Positions 45,805-56,454 of a stretch of DNA of 64,000 bases are shown here, in pieces. Both the position numbers and the translations under genes were made by a program. The stretch's first letter is position 1; each line of letters opens with the position of its first letter. The DNA comes from Enterococcus sp. 4G2_DIV0659 (GTDB lineage: Bacteria; Bacillota; Bacilli; Lactobacillales; Enterococcaceae): positions 858,501 to 922,500 of the forward strand of contig NZ_NGLE02000001.1 of assembly GCF_002140715.2 (NCBI RefSeq), in the 5' to 3' direction. The notes under the pieces are model-generated. The model was given only the letters and a program-made list of their open reading frames with translations. It made no database searches and was not told the origin of the DNA.

Positions 45805-46438
45805 CTACATACAGCTCCTTTTCTTCTATATAGTGTATCACACTATCAGGCAGTAAGTAGCGCGTTGAGCAACCATTTTTGACTTTTTGCCGAATCATTG
45901 TTGAGCTGATATCCATTTGTGGAACGTCCACCCAAATAATTGGGTAAGGTGTAATTGTTCCATAGTTTGGACGGCGAATACCTACAAAGCTTGTTAAGGT
46001 CAGCAACTCATCTATTTTATACCACTTTGGCAAATATTCTACCATATCTCCGCCGATGATAAAATAGTAATCGGTATCAGGATTATTTTGAGTTAATGTT
46101 TTCATTGTGTCATAGGTATAACTTTTCCCTTTTCGTAACAATTCAATTGGCTCTACCGCCAAATGTCTATTATCAGCAATCGCTAATTCTAACATTGCTA
46201 AACGGTGCTCACTATCAATGGTCTTTTTTTCATCTACATGAGGCGGTAAATAAGTAGGCATCAAATAGACTTTATCAAGGCCAAGTTGCTGTTGCACTTG
46301 GTCAGCCATGACTAAATGCGCCAAATGAACCGGATTAAAATTACCGCCTAATATCCCTACCTGTTTACGCTTTTGAAAAAGCTTAGCTTCTTCAACAATT
46401 ACTTGTGCTTTTAATGCAGCATTCGTATTTGTCCTCAT
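45794..46438 (-). CDS. nadD: Nicotinate-nucleotide adenylyltransferase
   Basis: The 214-residue protein has GGNFNPVHLAHL near residue 30 and ISSTMIRQKVKNG near the end, the two signature motifs of NadD. It makes deamido-NAD from nicotinate mononucleotide and ATP. The N-terminus carries about 22 residues before the Rossmann strand, so an internal start is conceivable; the ATG at 46436-46438 has AGGTAAG upstream. Confidence 0.93.
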   Translation of the reverse strand: MRTNTNAALKAQVIVEEAKLFQKRKQVGILGGNFNPVHLAHLVMADQVQQQLGLDKVYLMPTYLPPHVDEKKTIDSEHRLAMLELAIADNRHLAVEPIELLRKGKSYTYDTMKTLTQNNPDTDYYFIIGGDMVEYLPKWYKIDELLTLTSFVGIRRPNYGTITPYPIIWVDVPQMDISSTMIRQKVKNGCSTRYLLPDSVIHYIEEKELYVDGF

Positions 46439-46457
46439 TTTTTCTTACCTCCAAGTT

Positions 46458-46769
46458 TTAAATTGCTTTAACTTCTTTAGAGATCTTTTGGTATTTTTCT
46501 TTTGATGATGGTTTAAATAAAACCAACACACGACCGATAATTTGAACGATATCACAATGAATTTCGGCCTTCAGTGCGTCAGCTACATCTTCTGCAATTT
46601 CATCGGTATTTTGTAGTAATGTGACTTTAATCAATTCGCGTTTTTCCAACGCTTCATTGATTTGAACGATCATCGCAGCATTCAAACCACCTTTTCCAAT
46701 TTGAAAAATCGGTTGTAGATGGTGTGCTTGACTACGTAAATAACGCTTTTGTTTTCCTCTTAATTCCAC
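46458..46769 (-). CDS. yhbY: Ribosome assembly RNA-binding protein YhbY
   Basis: The 103-residue protein begins MELRGKQKRYLRSQAHHLQPIFQIGKGG if the GTG at 46767-46769 (GAAGG upstream) is used, the normal N-terminus of the CRM-domain YhbY family. A longer frame into yqeH is not credible. YhbY binds pre-50S particles. It lies 29 bases after yqeH. Confidence 0.92.
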   Translation of the reverse strand: MELRGKQKRYLRSQAHHLQPIFQIGKGGLNAAMIVQINEALEKRELIKVTLLQNTDEIAEDVADALKAEIHCDIVQIIGRVLVLFKPSSKEKYQKISKEVKAI

Positions 46770-46798
46770 TAATTTTCCTTCTCTCTTATCGCTTATAA

Positions 46799-47914
46799 TT
46801 AAATCAACGCTTTTCTTTTCAAAACATCTACACCTTTTGGCGCCCATCCAGCAACGACACATGGATCAGTTACAGTAATCCAGCCAAGTCCAGCAAACAC
46901 AATATCTGTCTTTTCCTTGATTGAAAACTCAAATCGGACAAGTTCTGGAAATTCAGCTACTTCATCTGGACGAGGTGGCTGCAACAAACCTCCAACATGT
47001 TTTTCATAAAATGCATCAGCTGTAGCTAATTTTGTTCGATGAATCATTAAATCATTTGATACATATGCGATAAACGAGCTGCGCTCTCCTTGTATAAAAT
47101 CAAAACGCGCCAACCCACCTAAAAACAATGTTTGCTCAGGATTTAACTGATAAACTTTCGGCTTGATTTCTTTTTGAGGTGCTATGATCTTTAAATCTTT
47201 TTTTCCAAGATAATGTGCCATCTGATGACGATGAATAATCCCTGGTGTATCAATCAAGAAGTGACCATCATCTAGCGGAATTTCAATTTTATCCAATGTT
47301 GTTCCAGGAAATTGGGAAGTTGTAATTACATCTTGAACGCCAGCCGTTTGTTTAATGATTTGATTGATTAGTGTTGATTTACCAACATTTGTTACACCTA
47401 CTACATAAACATCTTTACCTTCGCGATACTTTTCGATGGTATCAAGCAAAGCTTCCATTTCTTGAGGTTTCTTGGCACTAGTCAATAATACATCAACTGG
47501 ACGTAAACCTTCTTCGTGCGCACGTTCTTTCATCCATTGAATCATTTTAGGTTTCTTTAATGATTTAGGTAAAATGTCGACTTTATTTCCTACCATCAAA
47601 ACAGGGTTATTTCCGATAAAACGATGCAATCCCGGAATCAATGAACCGTTGAAATCAAAAATATCAATAACATTTACAATCAAGGCATCTTCTTTTCCTA
47701 ATTCATTCAACAAACGTAAAAAGTCATCGTCCGTCAATTGAACATCTTGAATGTCATTATAATGTCTCAAACGAAAACAGCGTTGGCAATAAACCTCCCC
47801 TGTCTCCATCCCTTTTTCAAACGCAGCCTTTGGCGTATAGCCTAATTCCTCTTTATGCTCTGTTTGAATGACTGCACCGCAGCCAATACATTGAATTGCT
47901 TCGTGTTCACTCAT
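46799..47914 (-). CDS. yqeH: Ribosome biogenesis GTPase YqeH
   Basis: The 371-residue protein has an N-terminal zinc finger (CIGCG ... CQRCFRLRHY) and a circularly permuted GTPase domain in which NKVD (G4) precedes GVTNVGKSTLIN (G1) and DTPG (G3). A C-terminal RNA-binding part follows. YqeH is needed for 30S assembly. The ATG overlaps the yqeG stop (ATGA), so the two are translationally coupled. Confidence 0.95.
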   Translation of the reverse strand: MSEHEAIQCIGCGAVIQTEHKEELGYTPKAAFEKGMETGEVYCQRCFRLRHYNDIQDVQLTDDDFLRLLNELGKEDALIVNVIDIFDFNGSLIPGLHRFIGNNPVLMVGNKVDILPKSLKKPKMIQWMKERAHEEGLRPVDVLLTSAKKPQEMEALLDTIEKYREGKDVYVVGVTNVGKSTLINQIIKQTAGVQDVITTSQFPGTTLDKIEIPLDDGHFLIDTPGIIHRHQMAHYLGKKDLKIIAPQKEIKPKVYQLNPEQTLFLGGLARFDFIQGERSSFIAYVSNDLMIHRTKLATADAFYEKHVGGLLQPPRPDEVAEFPELVRFEFSIKEKTDIVFAGLGWITVTDPCVVAGWAPKGVDVLKRKALI

Positions 47915-48438
47915 TCTAGTCCGCCTTTCCATATCATATCTGGATGTTTCTTTGCCAAATGTTTCATAATTTTTCGCTCAAAAAAACGATTAATTCTTGT
48001 ATTCCATCCATCTGTATCTACGATTGGACGAACTAAGATATTTCTAATCCCTGCAGCATTCGCTCCACGAATATCAGTCATGATCTGATCACCGACCATC
48101 ACTAGTTCTTCTGGTTTCATATTTAGTTTCTTTTGTGCTTCTTTAAACCCTCTAGTTGATGGTTTTAATGCTCTAGATACATAGTCTAATTCAAATTTTT
48201 CAACTGCCCGCTTAATGCGACTAGACTTATTATTTGATACCACAACGACTGGAATTCCAGCATTTTTCATTTCTAAAATCCATGTCAATAATTCTTCTGT
48301 TCCATCTGGATTATCCCAAGCAATCAAGGTATTATCTAAATCAGTCAGTACAGCTTTGATTCCTAATTTTTTTAGTTGGTTCGGTGTGATTTTGTAAATC
48401 GCATCAACCATCCACGTTGGTTTATATTTTGAAAACAT
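47911..48438 (-). CDS. yqeG: YqeG family HAD IIIA phosphatase
   Basis: The 175-residue protein has the HAD motif DLDNTLIAWD near residue 37, VVVSNN as motif II and MVGDQIMTDIRGANAAG as motif IV. Family members are small phosphatases of unsettled substrate, regularly found before yqeH. It is the first gene of the yqeG-yqeH-yhbY-nadD-yqeK-rsfS-methyltransferase operon. Confidence 0.92.
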   Translation of the reverse strand: MFSKYKPTWMVDAIYKITPNQLKKLGIKAVLTDLDNTLIAWDNPDGTEELLTWILEMKNAGIPVVVVSNNKSSRIKRAVEKFELDYVSRALKPSTRGFKEAQKKLNMKPEELVMVGDQIMTDIRGANAAGIRNILVRPIVDTDGWNTRINRFFERKIMKHLAKKHPDMIWKGGLE

Positions 48439-48593
48439 ATTATCTCCTTAATAGTAAAAGAGGAGCAACATACAGGCTCCCCATTTTGTTATTCGCTTCT
48501 TGATTATACGCTATTTTTAATAAAATTTCATCTTTTTATTCGTCTGACACTCATAATCACAACTAAAAACTTTCTCTACTAAATTAAGAGCTG

Positions 48594-48634
48594 AAAAAAG
48601 AGGAAAAAATTATCTGTCGATAACTTTTTCCTCT
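48594..48634 (-). terminator. Terminator of the 146-residue secreted protein gene
   Basis: GAAGAGGAAAAAGTTATC pairs with GATAATTTTTTCCTCTT and ends in T's on the minus strand. Confidence 0.8.
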
Positions 48635-48646
48635 TCTCTTCCTTAA

Positions 48647-49087
48647 CTATTTAATCATGCTTCCATTAACAAAGAAATAATCCACCGTAACATTAGGATT
48701 TGATTTTTCTACGTAGAACATGATAAGCGCACTTTCACCTAAGTTTTTTGAGACATTAATCAAAGAAAGATTAGAATCAATTTTATTCAGTGTTACAGGC
48801 TGTACATTGTAAAAACCTGTCCCGTTGATATCAACTTCACCAATTTTCAATTCATACTTTGGATTTGGATTGATTGAAGCCAGAATGATTAAATCCCCTT
48901 TATAGTTTTTTAATGCATTTGTTTGTTGAATATCTTTTTTCGGAAATTCAGGAATATCAGACTTAAGAAAAATCATTTTACTTTTTACTGGTTGATTTAC
49001 AGTCGTTGCTTCCCCAGGTGTTCCTTGAGTAAATGCACCAAATAATAATACACCCATTACACTGCCTAAAATAACTAACTTTTTCAT
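48647..49087 (-). CDS. Secreted protein of unknown function
   Basis: The 146-residue product has a signal peptide (KKLVILGSVMGVLLFGAFTQG, cleavage near residue 22-28) and a short beta-rich domain. There is no lipobox, sorting signal or membrane anchor. Composition is normal for the genome. It is monocistronic with its own terminator between yqeG and the accA end of the fab cluster. I do not recognise the family. Confidence 0.6.
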   Translation of the reverse strand: MKKLVILGSVMGVLLFGAFTQGTPGEATTVNQPVKSKMIFLKSDIPEFPKKDIQQTNALKNYKGDLIILASINPNPKYELKIGEVDINGTGFYNVQPVTLNKIDSNLSLINVSKNLGESALIMFYVEKSNPNVTVDYFFVNGSMIK

Positions 49088-49400
49088 CGCTTACTTCTCT
49101 TTCTCTATTACATTATTAACATCTGGTAAGTTATACTAAACTAAATCTATAATATCAAATAGAATTAATAAAAAAAGCCTTACTCGCTCTTTGTAACAGT
49201 AGTTTAAACCCTTAAAAAGGTATGAAATTTATAACTATTTTTTCTTTTGATTTTATTGTATTTCAGGTCTTAAAATATTTGTTATATTTATAATAATGTC
49301 CCATTTTTAATCTCAACTAAGAATCAATAAAAAAAGGAACGAGACAATCCTCTGTCCGTTCCATGTTTTTATTGATTTTATAAGTAATTTTTGATTCACT
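49088..49400. other. Intergenic region after accA
   Basis: It holds the promoter region of the secreted-protein gene and the accA terminator; otherwise AT-rich with no supported frame. Confidence 0.5.
49333..49363 (-). terminator. Terminator of the fab/acc operon
   Basis: GGAACGGACAGAGG and TTGTCTCGTTCC form a stem followed by T7, a short way past the accA stop. Confidence 0.85.
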
Positions 49401-50186
49401 TTAAAATTTTCGGAATCTCTGATAACGTTTTTCCACTAGCTCTTCCATCTCACATTTAGATAGTTCAGATAATTGACTGATAAGCGCTTTTTGGATCATC
49501 CTATTGATTTTCGATTGTTCCAATGCTTCACCATTCATTTCTTCTGGAATCACACGATCAATAATGGTCAGTTCCTTTAATTCAGTCGCTGTAATTTTCA
49601 TTAATTCAGCCGCTTCTTTTGCACGACTACCATCTTTCCATAAAATCGAAGCAAAACCTTCTGGTGATAACACAGCATAAATGGTATGCTCCAGCATCCA
49701 AACTTCATCAGCTACTGCAAGCGCCAATGCACCACCACTTCCGCCTTCACCAATGATGATTGCAATAATTGGCACCTGTAGGTCAGACATTTCAAGCAGG
49801 TTTCTAGCAATGGCTTCACCTTCACCACGTTCTTCCGCTTCAATACCGCAATAAGCTCCCGCTGTATTAATAAACGTAATCACTGGACGACCAAATTTTT
49901 CAGCTTGCTTCATCAAACGCAACGCTTTGCGATACCCTTCTGGATGAGGAGCCCCAAAGTTACGTTCAATATTTTCAGGCAAATTGCGCCCTTTTTGAAT
50001 CCCGACAACTGTTACTGGTTTTTCATCTAATGTCGCAATTCCACCAACAACAGCTAAATCATCACCGAAATAGCGGTCACCATGAAATTCCATAAAGTCG
50101 CTAAAGATAGAATCAATATATTCTAATGTTGTAAAACGATCCTGCGCTCTTGCTAGGGTGACAATATCATTGGCTGTTTTCTCCAT
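49401..50186 (-). CDS. accA: Acetyl-CoA carboxylase carboxyltransferase alpha subunit
   Basis: The 261-residue protein has the crotonase-like core with [31 protein letters not shown] and [17 protein letters not shown], typical of AccA in Gram-positives that lack the long C-terminal extension. With AccD it transfers carboxyl from biotin to acetyl-CoA. The ATG at 50184-50186 lies two bases after the accD stop, with GGTGGAG upstream. Last gene of the cluster. Confidence 0.95.
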   Translation of the reverse strand: MEKTANDIVTLARAQDRFTTLEYIDSIFSDFMEFHGDRYFGDDLAVVGGIATLDEKPVTVVGIQKGRNLPENIERNFGAPHPEGYRKALRLMKQAEKFGRPVITFINTAGAYCGIEAEERGEGEAIARNLLEMSDLQVPIIAIIIGEGGSGGALALAVADEVWMLEHTIYAVLSPEGFASILWKDGSRAKEAAELMKITATELKELTIIDRVIPEEMNGEALEQSKINRMIQKALISQLSELSKCEMEELVEKRYQRFRKF

Positions 50187-50188
50187 AT

Positions 50189-51055
50189 CTATCTCCACCC
50201 TTTCATTGTATGCAGTCTAATTAGATTACTGAGTGATTCCCGCAATTGGTTTCGCGGCACAATTTGGTCGACAAAGCCATGATCTAATAAAAATTCAGCT
50301 TTTTGAAAATCATCTGGTAATTCTTGGCGAATCGTCTGCTCGATAACCCGACGCCCAGCAAAACCAATCAAACTCTGCGGCTCCGCTAAAATAATATCTC
50401 CATCCATAGCAAAGCTTGCTGTGACTCCGCCAGTTGTTGGATCAGTCAAAACAGTCAAATAAAGTAAACCAGCGTTACTATGACGCTTAACCGCGCCAGA
50501 GATTTTCGCCATTTGCATTAGAGAAAAAATGCCTTCTTGCATTCTCGCTCCACCAGATGCAGTAAAAATAATCACTGGCAACTGCTGTTCTGTTGCTCGT
50601 TCAAATAAGCGAGTAATTTTCTCCCCTACAACAGTTCCCATGCTTCCCATAATAAAATTAGCATCCATCACACCGATACCAATTGGTTGCCCGTCAATTT
50701 TAGCTTTCCCTGTTAAAACCGCCTCATGCAGTTCAGTCTTTTCCTGCATTTTGGCAATTTTGTCTAGATAGCCTGGAAAATTTAATGGATCTTCCGTTAC
50801 TAAACCCGTATCCCATTCTTCAAAACTCTTTTCATCGACAGTCAATGCAAGTCGTTCCCAAGCACCAATTCTAAAACTATAACCGCAATAAGGACAGACT
50901 TTTTCTGCCCCCATATCTTTTGTATAAAGCGTACGTTTGCAACAAGGACATTTTGCCCACATGTTATCCGGAACTGCAGGTTTTTTTGCTGAGGATTGGT
51001 CGCTTGGGCGATTCGGATTGATTCGAATGTAGTTTTTCTTCTTAAATAAAGCCAT
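50189..51055 (-). CDS. accD: Acetyl-CoA carboxylase carboxyltransferase beta subunit
   Basis: The 288-residue protein carries the four-Cys zinc ribbon (CPCC ... CPYCG, residues about 37-59) and the carboxyltransferase core with [14 protein letters not shown]. It pairs with AccA. It lies 14 bases after accC. Confidence 0.95.
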   Translation of the reverse strand: MALFKKKNYIRINPNRPSDQSSAKKPAVPDNMWAKCPCCKRTLYTKDMGAEKVCPYCGYSFRIGAWERLALTVDEKSFEEWDTGLVTEDPLNFPGYLDKIAKMQEKTELHEAVLTGKAKIDGQPIGIGVMDANFIMGSMGTVVGEKITRLFERATEQQLPVIIFTASGGARMQEGIFSLMQMAKISGAVKRHSNAGLLYLTVLTDPTTGGVTASFAMDGDIILAEPQSLIGFAGRRVIEQTIRQELPDDFQKAEFLLDHGFVDQIVPRNQLRESLSNLIRLHTMKGWR

Positions 51056-51069
51056 ACACCTGCTCCTTT

Positions 51070-52440
51070 TTAATTATCGCTGTCTGGTTCCCAATTTGGT
51101 AAAAATGTTTCTTGTAAAAAACTTGTATCATATTCACCAGCCAGCACATTTTCATGCGTGATCAAATCCAGTTGAAATTCTGAGTTTGTAATAATTCCTT
51201 CTGTCACAATCTCATTTAACGCCCGCTGCATCTTCATCAAAGCATCCATACGATCATCCCCGTGAACGATTACTTTCGCAATCATCGAATCATAATAAGG
51301 TGGAATCGTGTATCCTGAATACATCGCACTATCCACTCGTAAGCCCATACCGCCGCTTGGAAGTAGTAAGTTTTTGATTTTCCCTGGAGAAGGTGCAAAA
51401 TTAAACGCAGGATTTTCAGCGTTGATTCGACACTCGATCGCATGACCTTTAATCGTCACATCTTCTTGCGTATATGATAACTCTTCCCCTGAAGCAATCT
51501 TTAATTGTGCTTTAACAAGATCGATTCCTGTGACCATTTCTGTCACAGGATGCTCTACTTGAATGCGGGTGTTCATTTCCATAAAATAAAATTCACCTGA
51601 TTGATCCATTAAAAATTCAATTGTTCCAGCATTTTCATAATGAACAGCTTTAGCAGCTCGTACAGCTGTTTCTCCTAATAATTGGCGTTTTTCTGGTGAA
51701 ATAGCGATCGAAGGTGATTCTTCAAGAACTTTTTGATTATTTCTTTGCAATGAGCAATCTCGTTCACCTAAATGAATAACATGACCATAATGATCACCCA
51801 AAATTTGTACTTCAATGTGACGAGCTGGGTAAATAATTTTTTCTAAATACATATCATCATTGCCGAATGCGGCTTTTGCTTCTTGTTGAGCTGAGGTAAA
51901 ATGCTGTGGCAGTTCTTCTTTAGTTAACACTTTACGAATCCCTTTACCACCACCACCAGCAGCCGCTTTAAGCATGACAGGATAACCAATACTATCAGCA
52001 ATCGCTAACGCTTCTTCAACAGAATTAATAACACCAGTACTTCCTGGAATTACCGGAACGTTCGCTTTTTGCATTAACTCACGTGCATTGATTTTATTTC
52101 CCATTGCATCAATCGTTTCAGCTTTTGGACCAATAAATGTGATATTGCATTCTTCACACATCGCAGCAAATTGACTATTTTCTGATAAGAAACCAAAACC
52201 AGGATGAATTGCTTCTGCATTTGTTACAATCGCTGCACTTAATACACTTTGAACATTTAAATATGAATCAGCAGCTTTCGCTGGACCAATACAAATAGCC
52301 TCATCAGCAAGCTGCGTGTGTAATGCTTCTTTATCTGCTTCAGAGTAGACAGCTACCGTCTGTACTCCCAATTCGCGACATGCCCGAATAATCCGAACAG
52401 CAATTTCTCCTCTATTTGCAATTAAAACTTTTGAAAACAT
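51070..52440 (-). CDS. accC: Acetyl-CoA carboxylase biotin carboxylase subunit
   Basis: The 456-residue protein is a complete ATP-grasp biotin carboxylase: [16 protein letters not shown], the Gly-rich loop [30 protein letters not shown] and [14 protein letters not shown]. It carboxylates biotin on AccB. It follows fabZ by seven bases. Confidence 0.96.
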   Translation of the reverse strand: MFSKVLIANRGEIAVRIIRACRELGVQTVAVYSEADKEALHTQLADEAICIGPAKAADSYLNVQSVLSAAIVTNAEAIHPGFGFLSENSQFAAMCEECNITFIGPKAETIDAMGNKINARELMQKANVPVIPGSTGVINSVEEALAIADSIGYPVMLKAAAGGGGKGIRKVLTKEELPQHFTSAQQEAKAAFGNDDMYLEKIIYPARHIEVQILGDHYGHVIHLGERDCSLQRNNQKVLEESPSIAISPEKRQLLGETAVRAAKAVHYENAGTIEFLMDQSGEFYFMEMNTRIQVEHPVTEMVTGIDLVKAQLKIASGEELSYTQEDVTIKGHAIECRINAENPAFNFAPSPGKIKNLLLPSGGMGLRVDSAMYSGYTIPPYYDSMIAKVIVHGDDRMDALMKMQRALNEIVTEGIITNSEFQLDLITHENVLAGEYDTSFLQETFLPNWEPDSDN

Positions 52441-52447
52441 AGCTCAC

Positions 52448-52867
52448 CTATCCAATCATAAAGGTCAATTCTGCTTCCGCTACTTTTTTCCCGTTCACAG
52501 TCGCAATCCCTTTGCCGATGCCGGCTATTTTTTTTACTTTCATAATTTCTACTTCTAACATCAACGTATCTCCTGGAACAACTTTTTGTCTAAACTTGGC
52601 TTTGTCAATACCGCCAAAATAAGCTGTTTTACCTTTAAAATCAGGCATAGATAATAATGCTACAGCACCTGCTTGCGCTAATGCCTCAAGAATCAATACA
52701 CCTGGCATAACAGGCTCTCCTGGAAAATGTCCTTGAAAAAATGGTTCATTGATCGTAACATTTTTCTTTGCGATCACTTTTTCTCCCACAACGATTTCTT
52801 CAACTGTATCTAACAACAAAAAGGGATAGCGATGAGGAATAATTGCTTTAATCTCTTCAATATTCAT
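52448..52867 (-). CDS. fabZ: 3-hydroxyacyl-ACP dehydratase
   Basis: The 139-residue hot-dog-fold enzyme has [10 protein letters not shown], catalytic His47 in [11 protein letters not shown] and Glu61 in ILEALAQ. It dehydrates 3-hydroxyacyl-ACP. In enterococci two paralogs exist, FabZ-type and the isomerase FabN. This copy in the acc/fab cluster fits FabZ, but the split cannot be proven by eye. Confidence 0.9.
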   Translation of the reverse strand: MNIEEIKAIIPHRYPFLLLDTVEEIVVGEKVIAKKNVTINEPFFQGHFPGEPVMPGVLILEALAQAGAVALLSMPDFKGKTAYFGGIDKAKFRQKVVPGDTLMLEVEIMKVKKIAGIGKGIATVNGKKVAEAELTFMIG

Positions 52868-52869
52868 AG

Positions 52870-53364
52870 CTACACCCCTTTTGATACGCGGAATAAAGGT
52901 TGATTAAACTCAACAACATCTTCATTTTGTATCAAGATTTCAGTAATCACACCATCTACTGTTGAAGTAATTTCATTCATCAATTTCATTGCCTCAACAA
53001 TACAAACAACCTCACCTTTTTTAACTGGGTCGCCGACTTGTTTAAAACTTTCTTTATCAGGTGCTGGTTTCAAATACACGACACCAACAATCGGCGAAAT
53101 GATTTCTTCGGTGTTTTCTGGTTTGATTTCTGCTTGTGGTGCAGTTTCTTTTACTTCTACAGTTTGGCTAACAGTTTCTTTAGGTGATTCTTGAACCGTT
53201 ACACTATTCGTGCCCACTGCTTGTTTTGGTTCGTTAGATACTGTTTTTTGAGACACTTTATTTTTATTCATATAAAGACCAAATGAGCCTTCTTTAAGAT
53301 CAAATTCAGTTAATGTTGATTGATCAAATTGTGCTAGTAAATCTTTCACTTCATTGATATTCAT
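52870..53364 (-). CDS. accB: Biotin carboxyl carrier protein
   Basis: The 164-residue protein has a helical N-terminus, a low-complexity Thr/Glu/Pro linker (about 40-85) and the biotinyl domain with EAMKLMNEI, so Lys127 is the biotin site. It lies two bases before fabZ and one after fabF. Confidence 0.95.
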   Translation of the reverse strand: MNINEVKDLLAQFDQSTLTEFDLKEGSFGLYMNKNKVSQKTVSNEPKQAVGTNSVTVQESPKETVSQTVEVKETAPQAEIKPENTEEIISPIVGVVYLKPAPDKESFKQVGDPVKKGEVVCIVEAMKLMNEITSTVDGVITEILIQNEDVVEFNQPLFRVSKGV

Positions 53365-53365
53365 T

Positions 53366-54601
53366 TTAATCCTCCCAACGTTTTAAACAAAGTACCGCAT
53401 TATGACCACCAAAACCAAATGAATTCGTTAATGCATAATCAAAGACATGTTTTTGACTTTCATTTGTGACAATATCGATTTCAATAGCCTCATCAAGTTG
53501 CTCAATATTGATGGTCGGTGGAATAAATTGATGTTGTAAAGCGTTTAATGTAGCAATAGCCTCAATGCCTCCCGTTGCTCCTAATGCGTGTCCTGTCATA
53601 CTTTTCGTACTGCTGACACGAACATTTTTAGAGGCCTCTCCCAATGCTGTTTGAATGGCTTTAGTTTCTGCTACATCGTTTGACGGTGTACTTGTTCCAT
53701 GCGCGTTAATATAGCCTATTTTTTCAGGAGCAATGGATGCTTCTTCAATAGCTAATTGCATTGCTTTAGCAGCCCCACTTCCATCTGGTCTAGGCGAGGT
53801 CATATGATATGCATCACAGTTTGCACCATAACCAACGATTTCTCCTAAAATATTAGCCCCTCTTTTTTGAGCATGCTCTAGTGATTCTAAGACTAAAATC
53901 CCTGCACCTTCACCCATTACAAATCCACTACGGTTTTTATCAAAAGGAATGGATGCTCTATTTGGGTCTTCTGCTGACGTTACAGCTGTCAATGAAGCAA
54001 ATCCTGCAATTCCTATTTCAGTAATAGATGCTTCAGTTCCTCCAGCTAATAGCACATCTGAATAACCATGTTTAATATTTCTAAAAGCTTCGCCAATAGA
54101 GTTATTCGCTGTAGCACAAGCTGTCACTGTAGCAGAACAAATTCCCCTTGCACCTACACGTAAAGCAATATTTCCTGCTGCCATATTTCCAATAGCCATT
54201 GGGATGAATAAAGGTGCCACTCTTTGAGGACCTTTATCATGCATTCGGATTACTTGATCTTGAATTGTTTGGAGTCCACCGATACCAGAACCGACCATCA
54301 CACCAAAACGATCGGCATCAATTTCTTCAACATTCAAACGACTCATTTCCATTGCTTCTAATGCTGCGTAAATACCGAAAAGAGAAAATAAATCCATTCG
54401 TTTTCCGTCTTTTTTTACAAAGTATTTATCAAAAGGAAAATCCTTTACTTCTGCTGCTAATGCAATACCTGTTTCATTTGCAGCAAATTTAGTAATTGGT
54501 CCAATCCCGTTTTTTCCTGTTTGTAAACTTTCTAAAAATGTTTCAGCATCATTTCCAATTGGAGATGCTACACCATAACCTGTGATAACTACGCGATTCA
54601 T
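53366..54601 (-). CDS. fabF: Beta-ketoacyl-ACP synthase II
   Basis: The 411-residue condensing enzyme has the Cys-His-His triad: Cys162 (VTACATANN), His301 (NAHGTSTPSND) and His338 (GHALGATGG). It extends acyl-ACP chains. The ATG at 54599-54601 has AAAGGAG upstream; the longest frame adds six residues. Confidence 0.95.
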   Translation of the reverse strand: MNRVVITGYGVASPIGNDAETFLESLQTGKNGIGPITKFAANETGIALAAEVKDFPFDKYFVKKDGKRMDLFSLFGIYAALEAMEMSRLNVEEIDADRFGVMVGSGIGGLQTIQDQVIRMHDKGPQRVAPLFIPMAIGNMAAGNIALRVGARGICSATVTACATANNSIGEAFRNIKHGYSDVLLAGGTEASITEIGIAGFASLTAVTSAEDPNRASIPFDKNRSGFVMGEGAGILVLESLEHAQKRGANILGEIVGYGANCDAYHMTSPRPDGSGAAKAMQLAIEEASIAPEKIGYINAHGTSTPSNDVAETKAIQTALGEASKNVRVSSTKSMTGHALGATGGIEAIATLNALQHQFIPPTINIEQLDEAIEIDIVTNESQKHVFDYALTNSFGFGGHNAVLCLKRWED

Positions 54602-54628
54602 TTCTATCGCTCCTTTCAAGCTTGTTGA

Positions 54629-55366
54629 TTAGCCTTGCATTACTAAACCACCATCCACATTTATAACTTGACCTGTGATGTATGGACTTTTAGCCAAAAA
54701 GATTGCTGCGTTCGCTACATCTTCTACTTGACCAAAACGTTGCAATGGAATTTGCTGGTTCATTTGTTCTTTTATTTTATCAGACAAAACATCTGTCATT
54801 TCCGTTTCAATAAATCCTGGTGCAATCGCATTACAAGTAATCCCACGTGCAGCAACTTCTCTTGCGACTGATTTTGTTAAACCGATCACTCCAGCTTTAC
54901 TTGCTGCATAATTGGCTTGACCAATATTCCCTGTCAAACCAACGACACTGGACATATTGATAATATTCCCACTACGCTGTTTCATCATTCGTTTAACTGC
55001 GTGTTGGGTCATATTGAACGTTCCTGTTAAATTAATTTGAAGACAACGAGTAAAATCATCTTCCGACATTCTCAACAATAATTTATCATTCGTGATTCCG
55101 GCATTATTTACTAAAATATCAATCGATCCTAAACCGTCTACAACAGCTTGAATCATTTCGCCTGCAGAATCAAAACTGGCGATATCACCTGAAACACCAA
55201 TACATTTCACACCGAAATATTCTATTTCTTTGATTTGTTCAGAACTGATTTCACCACGTCCATTCAGGGCGACATTTGCGCCTTCTTTAGCAAAAGCCAA
55301 AGCAACAGCTTTTCCAATTCCTCTTGTACTTCCAGTGACAAATACGTTTTTTCCTTTTAAATCCAT
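54629..55366 (-). CDS. fabG: 3-oxoacyl-ACP reductase
   Basis: The 245-residue SDR enzyme has the NADPH motif TGSTRGIGKA, NNAG, catalytic Ser in INMSSVVG, YAASK for Tyr/Lys, and the FabG ending VINVDGGLVMQG. It reduces ketoacyl-ACP. Located between fabD and fabF with short gaps. Confidence 0.95.
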   Translation of the reverse strand: MDLKGKNVFVTGSTRGIGKAVALAFAKEGANVALNGRGEISSEQIKEIEYFGVKCIGVSGDIASFDSAGEMIQAVVDGLGSIDILVNNAGITNDKLLLRMSEDDFTRCLQINLTGTFNMTQHAVKRMMKQRSGNIINMSSVVGLTGNIGQANYAASKAGVIGLTKSVAREVAARGITCNAIAPGFIETEMTDVLSDKIKEQMNQQIPLQRFGQVEDVANAAIFLAKSPYITGQVINVDGGLVMQG

Positions 55367-55369
55367 TTC

Positions 55370-56299
55370 TTACCTCCCGTGTAATAATGCTTCGGTTTCA
55401 GATAATGTTTTTTCATCTTCTACTCGAGCTGTTTTAATTTCTTTATCGATCTTTTTAATAAAACCAGTCAATGTTTTGCCTGGTCCAACTTCTATAATTG
55501 CATCAACATTCATTTTTTTAATTGTTTCAATACTGTCAGCAAAACGAACAGCAGACATCACTTGTTGCTCTAGTAACTCTTTGATTGCCGATTGTTCCAT
55601 TACTTGTGCTGTCGTATTACTAATCACAGGAATCGTCATTTCTGCGAAATCTATTTTCTCCAATTCAACGGCTAACTTTTCTGAAGCTGGTTTTAACAAC
55701 GCCGTGTGGAAAGGTCCACTAACATTTAACGGAATCATTCGTTTAACACCAGCCTCTGTTAATAATTCTACCGCTTTATCCACAGCTTCTGTTTCGCCCC
55801 CAATCACGATTTGTTGAGGTGTATTGTAATTTGCTGGTGAAACAATGCCCAGCTCACTGGCTTTTTGGCAGCATTCTTCGATCAAAGAACGCTCCGCATT
55901 CATTACTGCAACCATTTTTCCTGTTCCAGTTGGAGCAGCTTCTGACATGAACTTTCCACGTTTAGCGACTAATTGAACCGCCTCTTGAAATGAAATGGCT
56001 CCACTAGCAACAAGCGCACTATACTCCCCTAAGCTAAGACCGGCAACAACATCTGGCTGATAGCCTTTTGATTGTAACAGACGGTAGATAGCAATGCTGA
56101 CTGTCAAAATCGCTGGTTGGGTATACATCGTTTCACTTAATCGATCATTTTCAGTAAAACAAAGCTCTGCCATATCATAACCTAACACATCACTTGCCTC
56201 TTGAAATACCTCTCGAACAATCTTTTCCCGATCAAATAACTCCTTGCCCATCCCAATATACTGAGCACCTTGTCCACTAAATACAAAAGCTGTTTTCAT
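55370..56299 (-). CDS. fabD: Malonyl-CoA:ACP transacylase
   Basis: The 309-residue protein starts MKTAFVFSGQGAQYIGMG and has GLSLGEYSAL with Ser89 as nucleophile and GPFHT with the catalytic His. It loads malonyl onto ACP. It follows fabK after a 155-base gap that holds no gene. Confidence 0.95.
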   Translation of the reverse strand: MKTAFVFSGQGAQYIGMGKELFDREKIVREVFQEASDVLGYDMAELCFTENDRLSETMYTQPAILTVSIAIYRLLQSKGYQPDVVAGLSLGEYSALVASGAISFQEAVQLVAKRGKFMSEAAPTGTGKMVAVMNAERSLIEECCQKASELGIVSPANYNTPQQIVIGGETEAVDKAVELLTEAGVKRMIPLNVSGPFHTALLKPASEKLAVELEKIDFAEMTIPVISNTTAQVMEQSAIKELLEQQVMSAVRFADSIETIKKMNVDAIIEVGPGKTLTGFIKKIDKEIKTARVEDEKTLSETEALLHGR

Positions 56300-56454
56300 T
56301 GTTTTACTCCTTACTCTAAAAGTTAAACGAGTCTACTTTTTTCAAAGAGTTCGCTCATAAAACTAGGTAGATTTAAACGCTGAATAAGTCTATTTTTTCC
56401 GAAAACTGACTATTCAGCACTATATATTTAAAATCAATAACAGAAGCATTCATT
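56300..56454 (-). other. Gap between fabK and fabD
   Basis: No gene. Two loosely similar segments (GAGTCTACTTTTTTC and AAGTCTATTTTTTCC on the plus strand) occur about 60 bases apart. A secondary promoter or processing site for fabD onward is possible. Confidence 0.35.
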